A stretch of DNA of 64,000 nt from JAXMCI01 sp046349435 (GTDB lineage Bacteria; Pseudomonadota; Alphaproteobacteria; Dongiales; Dongiaceae): positions 1-64,000 of the forward strand of contig JAXMCI010000025.1 of assembly GCA_046349435.1 (NCBI GenBank), given 5' to 3'. The position numbers and the translations under genes are program-made. Within the stretch, counting starts at the first letter, position 1, and the number at the start of each line of letters is the position of its first letter. The notes under the pieces were generated by a model that worked only from the letters and a program-made list of their open reading frames with translations, did no database searches and had not been told where the DNA came from. Positions 58,303-64,000 of this stretch are shown here, one piece after another.

Positions 58303-60030
58303 ATGCAATCCACCTATCGCCAGCTCTTCCGCGACCTCTGGAAGCTCGTCGCTCCCTACTGGAGCTCCGGCGAGCGGTGGCGCAGCTTCCTGCTACTCGG
58401 CCTGATCATCGGGCTCGGCGTCGGGATGGTCTACATCAACGTCTGGTTCAACGGCTGGAACGGGCGCTTCTACAACGCGCTCCAGGACAAGAACCTCGGC
58501 GAGTTCTGGCGCCAGCTGGCCTGGTGGGGCGGCATGGCCCCGCTCTACATCGTGGTCGCCGTGTACCGCTTCTACCTCCGGCAGATGCTGGAGATCCGCT
58601 GGCGGACCTGGCTGACCCACCACTATGTCGAGCGGTGGATGTCCGACCGCAGCTACTATCGCCTGCAGCTCGCCGGCCACGGGACGGACAACCCCGACCA
58701 GCGCATCGCCGAGGACGTGCGCGACTTCGTCGCCAGCACGCTCGCGCTGGGGCTGAACTTCCTCAACAACGCGCTGACGCTCTTCTCCTTCTTCTTCATC
58801 CTGTGGACCTTGTCCGGGTCGCTGACCGTCACCGTCTTCGGCACGACGCTGTCGATCCCCGGCTACATGTGCTGGGTGGCGCTCGTCTATACGGCGCTCG
58901 GCACCTGGATCACCCACCTGATCGGCCGGCCGCTGGTCGGCCTCAACTTCAGCCAGCAGCGCTACGAGGCCGATTTCCGCTTCTCGCTGATCCGCATCCG
59001 GGAGAATGCCGAGGGCATCGCCCTCTATGGCGGCGAGGCGAGCGAGCGCCAGGGGCTGGGGCAGCGCTTCCGCCACATCGTCGACAACTGGTGGACGATC
59101 ATGCGCCGCACCAAGGCGCTCAACTACTTCACCATCACCTTCGGCCAGGTCGCCAACATCTTCCCGATCGTCGTCGTCTCGCCGCGCTATTTCGCCGGCC
59201 AGATCCAGCTGGGCGGCATCTTCCAGACGGCCCAGGCCTTCGGCCAGGTGCAGGACGCGATGAGCTGGTTCATCAACGTCTACACCGACCTGGCGAGCTG
59301 GAAGGCGACGGTCGACCGGCTCACCACCTTCCGCCAGGCCATGGAGGAAAACGGCAAGGCGCCGGACGGCGGCATCGCCCGCGGCCTGTCCGGCGATCGC
59401 GCCATCGCGGTGGAGGGACTCTCGCTCGGGCTGCCCAACGGGCAGAACCTGCTCGACCGCGCCGCCCTGCGGCTGCAGCCGGGGGTGCCGACCTTCGTCA
59501 GCGGACCGTCCGGCAGCGGCAAGAGCACGCTGTTCCGCGCGCTCGCCGGCATCTGGCCCTATGGCAGCGGCCGCGTCACCGTGCCGGCCGGGGCCGAGAT
59601 CCTGTTCCTGCCGCAGAAGCCCTATCTGCCGATCGGCACGCTGCGGCACGCCGTCGGCTACCCGTCGCCGGACGGCAAGTTCGCCGACGCGGCGATCGCC
59701 GAGGCGCTGCGCGACGCGCAGCTGCCGCAGCTCGCCGACCGCCTCGACGAGGAGGGCCACTGGGCCCAGACGCTGTCGCCCGGCGAGCAGCAGCGGCTGG
59801 CGATCGCCCGGGCGCTGCTGCAGGCGCCCGCCTGGCTGTTCCTCGACGAAGCGACCTCGGCACTCGACGGCGAGACCGAGGCGGCGGTCTACCGCGTGCT
59901 GCGCGACAAGCTGCCCGATACCACCATCGTCAGCATCGCCCACCGGCCGGGCATCGCCGAGTTCCACGAGCGCAAGATCGAGTTCGCCCGCAACGGCGGC
60001 GGCCCGGCCGAGCTCCACGAGGCGGCGTGA
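58303..60030 (+). CDS. ABC transporter, fused membrane-ATPase, YddA/BclA (SbmA-related) type
   Basis: 575 aa. N-terminal SbmA/BacA-like membrane domain with about six spans (FLLLGLIIGLGVGMVYINVW first; GRFYNALQDKNL is characteristic), then an ATPase domain with FVSGPSGSGKSTLFRALAGIWPYG (P-loop), TLSPGEQQRLAIARALL (signature) and WLFLDEATSALD (Walker B). Such half-transporters work as homodimers in the inner membrane and import peptides or cobalamin, or export very-long-chain acyl compounds. The start is uncertain: ATG 58303 gives the family-like beginning, while GTG 58246 adds 19 residues; neither has a clear ribosome site. Confidence 0.88.
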   Translation: MQSTYRQLFRDLWKLVAPYWSSGERWRSFLLLGLIIGLGVGMVYINVWFNGWNGRFYNALQDKNLGEFWRQLAWWGGMAPLYIVVAVYRFYLRQMLEIRWRTWLTHHYVERWMSDRSYYRLQLAGHGTDNPDQRIAEDVRDFVASTLALGLNFLNNALTLFSFFFILWTLSGSLTVTVFGTTLSIPGYMCWVALVYTALGTWITHLIGRPLVGLNFSQQRYEADFRFSLIRIRENAEGIALYGGEASERQGLGQRFRHIVDNWWTIMRRTKALNYFTITFGQVANIFPIVVVSPRYFAGQIQLGGIFQTAQAFGQVQDAMSWFINVYTDLASWKATVDRLTTFRQAMEENGKAPDGGIARGLSGDRAIAVEGLSLGLPNGQNLLDRAALRLQPGVPTFVSGPSGSGKSTLFRALAGIWPYGSGRVTVPAGAEILFLPQKPYLPIGTLRHAVGYPSPDGKFADAAIAEALRDAQLPQLADRLDEEGHWAQTLSPGEQQRLAIARALLQAPAWLFLDEATSALDGETEAAVYRVLRDKLPDTTIVSIAHRPGIAEFHERKIEFARNGGGPAELHEAA

Positions 60031-60061
60031 GCGGGGGATCTCGCAGCGGCGACCAGGGTCT

Positions 60062-60140
60062 GTCATCCCGGCGAAAGCCGGGATCCATGTTGCAGCATCG
60101 CGGTGGTGGATGGATGGATCCCGGCTTTCGCCGGGATGAC
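60062..60140. repeat. 79-bp palindromic dispersed repeat, copy 3
   Basis: 27-bp perfect arms, 60062-60088 and 60114-60140, are identical in sequence to the copies at 54305 and 54671. The loop differs (gttgcagcatcgcggtggtgg). It lies between the convergent ABC transporter and DUF4169 genes. Confidence 0.85.
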
Positions 60141-60199
60141 AAGGGTGGGGTCGCGCCGGGCGTGCGTTGCCCGGCCTTGCCACACCCGGCCAGGGCCGC

Positions 60200-60373
60200 T
60201 CAATCCAGCTTCTTGTCCTCGAGCTCGCGGCGGCGGCGCTCGGCCTCGGCGTCGTCCTGGCGGGTCTCGGCCTTGGGGCGGCCGAACTTGACGCGGTTGG
60301 CCGCGGCCTGGCGCGAGGCGGACTCGCGACGGCGCTCCTTGCGGTATTTGTTCAGGTTGACCAGATCACCCAT
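60200..60373 (-). CDS. DUF4169 family small protein
   Basis: 57 aa, highly charged: GDLVNLNKYRKERRRESA, then NRVKFGRPKAETRQ and a run of Arg/Glu to the end. The N-terminal VNLNKYRK and the N-R-x-x-F-G-R-x-K-A-E motif are the DUF4169 signature, a family known mostly from Alphaproteobacteria and without assigned function. ATG 60373 has GGAGG four bases upstream. It may bind nucleic acid or ribosome, judged only by charge. Confidence 0.82.
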   Translation of the reverse strand: MGDLVNLNKYRKERRRESASRQAAANRVKFGRPKAETRQDDAEAERRRRELEDKKLD

Positions 60374-60486
60374 GCTTCCTCCCGCCGATGGCCTGCCCAG
60401 GGACGGGTGCGTGTGGTAGTCAGGAGATTAGCCCAACCGGGCCAGGGTGCAACGGGGGCCGTACGGCCCCCCGCCAGGAGACGCGA

Positions 60487-63400
60487 ATGCTGAAGAAGCT
60501 GCTGATCGGCCTGGGGGTGCTGGTCGCGCTGATCATCGCCGCCATCGTCATCGGGCCGCAGTTCGTCGACTGGAACAGCTACAAGGCGCAGATCGCCGCC
60601 AAGGCCAAGGAGGCGACCGGTCGCGACCTCGCGATCGACGGCAACATCGCGCTCTCCATCCTGCCCTCGCCGACCCTGTCGGTCGCCAAGGTGCGCTTCG
60701 CCAACGCGCCGGGCGGCAGCGTGCCGGACATGGCGACGCTCGATTCGCTCGACGTCCAGGTGGCGCTGCTGCCGCTGATCCAGGGCGTCATCAAGGTCGA
60801 GAGCGTCACCCTGGTGGCGCCCAAGATCGTGCTCGAGACGCTGCCCGACGGCACGCCGAACTGGCAGCTGACCCCGGAGAAGACCGGCGGCGGCGGCGAG
60901 GGCAGCGGCGGCGGCGGCCGGCAGCTCGCCATCCAGCTCGACAAGCTCAGCATCGAGCGCGGCACGCTGATCTACCGCGACGCCGCCGGCACCAGCCAGA
61001 GCGTCGAGAACCTCGCGGCGCAGGTCTCCGCCGGCTCGCTCAAGGGCCCGTTCCTGGCGACCGGCAGCGCCACGGTGCGCGGCACGCCGGTGAAGTTCGA
61101 CCTGTCGACCGGCGCGCTCGACGGCCAGCAGCCGGCCACCGTCGACATCGCCGTGGTGCTGACCGACCCCGGCGCCAAGCTCGCCTTCAACGGCTCGATG
61201 AGCCTCGCCGCGACGCCGCCGGCGGTGAGCGGCAAGCTGCGCGCCGAGGGCGGCGACCTCGCCAAGCTGATCGGCACGGTGGTGCCGGCGATGAAGGGCG
61301 GGCTGCCGCCCAACCTCTCGCAGGCCTTCGCCGTCAACGGCGACGTCGCGGTGGCGACGCCCGCGGCCAGCATCAAGAACCTCAGCCTGCGGCTCGGCGA
61401 CGCCCAGGCGGCGGGCCAGCTGCTGCTCGACACCGGCACGCCGCTCAAGGCCGACCTGACCCTGGCGCTGCAGCGGGTCGACCTCGACAAGCTGCTCGGG
61501 CCGGAGGGCGCCGCCCCGGCCGCCGGCGGCGGCGAGGCCCCGGCGGCGCCCGCCGCGCCGTCGGCGGCACAGCCGGCCGGCGCGCCCGCCGCTGGCTTCG
61601 CGCTGCCCGACAACGTCGAGGTCAAGGTTGCGATCTCGGCCGACGCGGTGACCTACAAGGGCGGCATCATCGGCAATGCCAAGCTGCAGGCGGCGCTCGC
61701 CAAGGGGGTGCTCGAGATCACCCGCGTCTCGGCCGACCTGCCCGGCAGCTCCTCCTTCATGGTCGCCGGGCGCGTCGCGCCGGCCCAGGGGCTGCCCGGC
61801 TTCACCGGCACGCTGAACGCCAAGTCGGACAATCTGCGCGGCATCTTCGACTGGCTGAAGCTGCCGCGGCCGAACGTGGCGCCCGACCGGCTGCGCAAGG
61901 TGACCGTGGCCGCGAAGCTCGCCGCCACGCCGGCCTCGGTGCAGGTCAGCGAGCTCGACCTGCGCTTCGACGCCACCAAGATCAGCGGCGGGGCGGTCGT
62001 CTCGCTGCCGCAGGCCGGCGGCCGGACGCGCCCGGCCTACGGCGTCGGCATCGCCATCGACCAGATCAACCTCGACGGCTACATGCCGCAGCCGGGCAAG
62101 CCGGCGGCAGCCGGCAGCGGCCAGGCCGACAAGACGGCCAAGCCCGCCGCCGCCAAGCCGGGCCTGCCGCTCGACGGGCTGAAGCCGCTGGCCGCGATCG
62201 ACGCCAATGTCGAGGTCAAGATCGGCACGCTGGTCGCCAACGGCCAGACCGCGCGCAACGTGCATCTCGACGCCACCCTGCAGGGCGGCAAGCTGACCCT
62301 GCGCGACGCCAGCGTGAAGGACTTCGCCGGCGGCAGCGGCGCGCTCAGCGGCACGGTGAGCGACCTCGCGGGCAATCCGCGCTTCGACACCCAGCTCGAT
62401 CTCGCGGCCGGCGACGCCGGCAAGGTGCTGCTGTTCGCCGGCATGGCCAACCCGCCGCCCGGGCTGGGCGCGGTCAAGGTCGGCGGCAAGCTGGCCGGCG
62501 GCGGCCAGGAGGTCAGCTACGACCTCTCCTTCTCGCTGGCCGGGATCGGCGCCAGCGGCGCCGCCAAGGGCAAGGTCGCCGGCATCGGCGCCGGCGTGCC
62601 GCGCATCGACAGCACCTTCCAGCTCTCGGCCAAGGATGCCGGGCCGCTGCTGGCGCTGGCCGGCCGGCCGGGTGCCGGCAAGCTCGGTGCGCTGTCGATC
62701 AGCGGCAAGGCGGCGAGCGGCGCCGACGACCTCACCTACAACGTCACCCTGACGCTGGCCGGCATCGGCGGGCGCGGCTCGCTCGACGGCCGCATCACCC
62801 AGCTGACCGGCACGCCGCAGGTCGACACGAAGCTCGACCTCAAGGCGGACAATCCCGGGCCGCTGCTGGCCATGGCGGGGGTCGGCGGCGACCTCGGGGG
62901 CAAGACCGGGCCGCTCGGCGTCGCCGGCACGCTGCGCGGCGGCGCCGACCGGATGGCGCTCGACCTGACGCTCGCCGCCTTCGGCGGCAACGCGGCGATC
63001 AAGGGCGAGGTCGGCGCCGGCCAGAGCCCGCCGAGCTTCGCGCTCGACATCTCGGCCAACCATCCCGACATCCAGAAGCTGGCGGCGGCGCTCACCGGCG
63101 CCGCCCCGGGCGGCGGGCCGAGCGGCCCCTTCAAGCTGTCGACCCAGGCCAAGGGCACCGCCAGGAAGGCGACGCTGTCGAACATCGTGGTCGAGGCCGG
63201 GCCCAGCCGGCTGACCGGCAACGTCGCCTATGACGGCAGCGCCAGCCGGCCGCGCATCGATGCCGACCTGCAGGCCGGCACGCTGGACCTGGCGGCGCTG
63301 GGTGCCGGCGGCGGCTCGGGCGGCGGCAATGGCGGCGCGTCCGGCGGCGGCAGCGGCAATGCCGGCGGCGGCGGCGGTCACTGGTCGCGCAAGCCGATGG

Positions 63401-64000
63401 ATTTCAGCGCGCTCGACAAGCTCGACGGCAATTTCAGCTTCACCGCCGACCAGCTGGTCGCCGGCGGCACGAAGATCGCCAAGCCGGTGCTCAAGGCCAG
63501 CCTGCAGGCCGGCAAGCTGACGCTGTCGCAGTTCTCCGGCGGCCTCTATGGCGGCACCCTGCAGGCCAGCGGCGAGCTGGCGAGCCGCGGCGTGCCCAGC
63601 CTGAATGCGGTGCTGAAGGCGGCGAACCTGCAGGTCGAGCAGCTCGCCAAGGTGAACTTCCTCGGCTCCAAGATCGGCGGCCCGCTGTCGCTCAATGCCA
63701 GCTTCCAGGCGACCGGCAACAGCCAGGCGGAGATGATCGAGAGCCTGAACGGCCAGGGCAAGCTGGGCGGCGCGGTCATGCTGCTGACCAAGGTCGAGCA
63801 GCAGGTCGGCGGCGCGCTGCTCGACCTGCTCGGCCAGAAGGTCAAGCAGGTGCGCGGCGTCACCGACGTGATCGGCGGCGCCTTCAACGACTTCGTCGGC
63901 TCGAACAATACGCTGAGCGGCGACTTCGTCATCCGCCGCGGCGTGCTGGAGACGCAGAACACGACGCTCGCCAACCCGCGCGCCAGGGCGGTGACGAGCG
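60487..64000 (+). CDS. AsmA-family protein, 3' end beyond the window
   Basis: At least 1,171 aa, open to base 64000. One N-terminal span (LIGLGVLVALIIAAIVIGP) is followed by the AsmA start FVDWNSYKAQIAAKAKEATG, which anchors it in the inner membrane with the rest in the periplasm. A long repetitive beta-rich region follows, with many G/A-rich loops, such as GGGEGSGGGGRQL near 60890 and a Gly/Ser run near 63310-63380. The AsmA C-terminal-type region begins near KPMDFSALDKLDGNFSF. AsmA-like proteins are thought to move phospholipids to the outer membrane. ATG 60487 has AGGAG eight bases upstream. It is divergent from the DUF4169 gene. Confidence 0.9.
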   Translation, partial: MLKKLLIGLGVLVALIIAAIVIGPQFVDWNSYKAQIAAKAKEATGRDLAIDGNIALSILPSPTLSVAKVRFANAPGGSVPDMATLDSLDVQVALLPLIQGVIKVESVTLVAPKIVLETLPDGTPNWQLTPEKTGGGGEGSGGGGRQLAIQLDKLSIERGTLIYRDAAGTSQSVENLAAQVSAGSLKGPFLATGSATVRGTPVKFDLSTGALDGQQPATVDIAVVLTDPGAKLAFNGSMSLAATPPAVSGKLRAEGGDLAKLIGTVVPAMKGGLPPNLSQAFAVNGDVAVATPAASIKNLSLRLGDAQAAGQLLLDTGTPLKADLTLALQRVDLDKLLGPEGAAPAAGGGEAPAAPAAPSAAQPAGAPAAGFALPDNVEVKVAISADAVTYKGGIIGNAKLQAALAKGVLEITRVSADLPGSSSFMVAGRVAPAQGLPGFTGTLNAKSDNLRGIFDWLKLPRPNVAPDRLRKVTVAAKLAATPASVQVSELDLRFDATKISGGAVVSLPQAGGRTRPAYGVGIAIDQINLDGYMPQPGKPAAAGSGQADKTAKPAAAKPGLPLDGLKPLAAIDANVEVKIGTLVANGQTARNVHLDATLQGGKLTLRDASVKDFAGGSGALSGTVSDLAGNPRFDTQLDLAAGDAGKVLLFAGMANPPPGLGAVKVGGKLAGGGQEVSYDLSFSLAGIGASGAAKGKVAGIGAGVPRIDSTFQLSAKDAGPLLALAGRPGAGKLGALSISGKAASGADDLTYNVTLTLAGIGGRGSLDGRITQLTGTPQVDTKLDLKADNPGPLLAMAGVGGDLGGKTGPLGVAGTLRGGADRMALDLTLAAFGGNAAIKGEVGAGQSPPSFALDISANHPDIQKLAAALTGAAPGGGPSGPFKLSTQAKGTARKATLSNIVVEAGPSRLTGNVAYDGSASRPRIDADLQAGTLDLAALGAGGGSGGGNGGASGGGSGNAGGGGGHWSRKPMDFSALDKLDGNFSFTADQLVAGGTKIAKPVLKASLQAGKLTLSQFSGGLYGGTLQASGELASRGVPSLNAVLKAANLQVEQLAKVNFLGSKIGGPLSLNASFQATGNSQAEMIESLNGQGKLGGAVMLLTKVEQQVGGALLDLLGQKVKQVRGVTDVIGGAFNDFVGSNNTLSGDFVIRRGVLETQNTTLANPRARAVTS

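Noticed and set aside
60352..63381. Long minus-strand frame opposite the AsmA gene
   Set aside because: Repetitive composition with no motif; the plus-strand AsmA frame has a membrane anchor, a ribosome site and family sequence.

Overview
The window is about 64 kb of very GC-rich bacterial chromosome. Gene content points to an alphaproteobacterium, most likely of the Rhodospirillales/Azospirillales type. The clues are the order mraZ-rsmH-ftsL-ftsI-murE-murF-mraY-murD-ftsW-murG-murC-murB-ddl-ftsQ-ftsA-ftsZ-lpxC, an A-type RNase P RNA, a DUF4169 protein, a BTLCP protease, a PAS_5 protein and a MocR/Xsc taurine locus. The assignment is inference from gene families, not from a search.

Layout. 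(1) 1-1011: 3' part of a FAD monooxygenase. (2) 1057-20675: the complete division and cell wall (dcw) cluster, all on the minus strand and transcribed from mraZ toward lpxC. Nearly every junction is an ATGA or GTGA overlap, and five 10-bp-spaced TGGG repeats (MraZ boxes) lie upstream. (3) 21089-21493: rnpB with a recognisable promoter. (4) 21590-25089: EamA transporter, ABC-F ATPase and a TerB-DnaJ protein in one operon. (5) 25427-26578: an AT-richer orphan gene with its own good promoter, probably acquired. (6) 26875-33385: 5-oxoprolinase-type enzyme, a small protein, a JmjC/cupin oxygenase, a small exported protein and a BTLCP protease, followed by the remnant of a second BTLCP gene. (7) 34001-44556: a compact biosynthetic locus, FAAL - ACP-like - KS - AT - ACP - reductase, then half condensation domain - A - PCP - reductase, then an Sfp/EntD-type phosphopantetheinyl transferase. 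This is the most interesting part of the window. (8) 44710-53361: sulfonate metabolism (Xsc, MocR/TauR-like regulator, omega-aminotransferase, TauD-like dioxygenase), interrupted by degraded secreted-protein genes and an ADP-ribosylglycohydrolase. Identical CTGGACCTAT boxes stand before xsc and before the aminotransferase. (9) 53369-64000: a glycosyltransferase with its 5' end tandemly triplicated, palindromic repeats, a TetR regulator, a D-lactate/glycolate-type oxidase, a PAS protein, an ABC transporter, a DUF4169 gene and an AsmA-family protein that runs off the end.

Many genes (murG, murF, ftsL, the ABC-F gene, the cupin gene, the MocR gene, and the FAAL/PKS and PKS/NRPS junctions) carry frame breaks. 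Almost all are repaired by adding or removing one base in a GC run. I read this mainly as indel error in the underlying assembly, and I give corrected spans where the continuation in the other frame is obvious.
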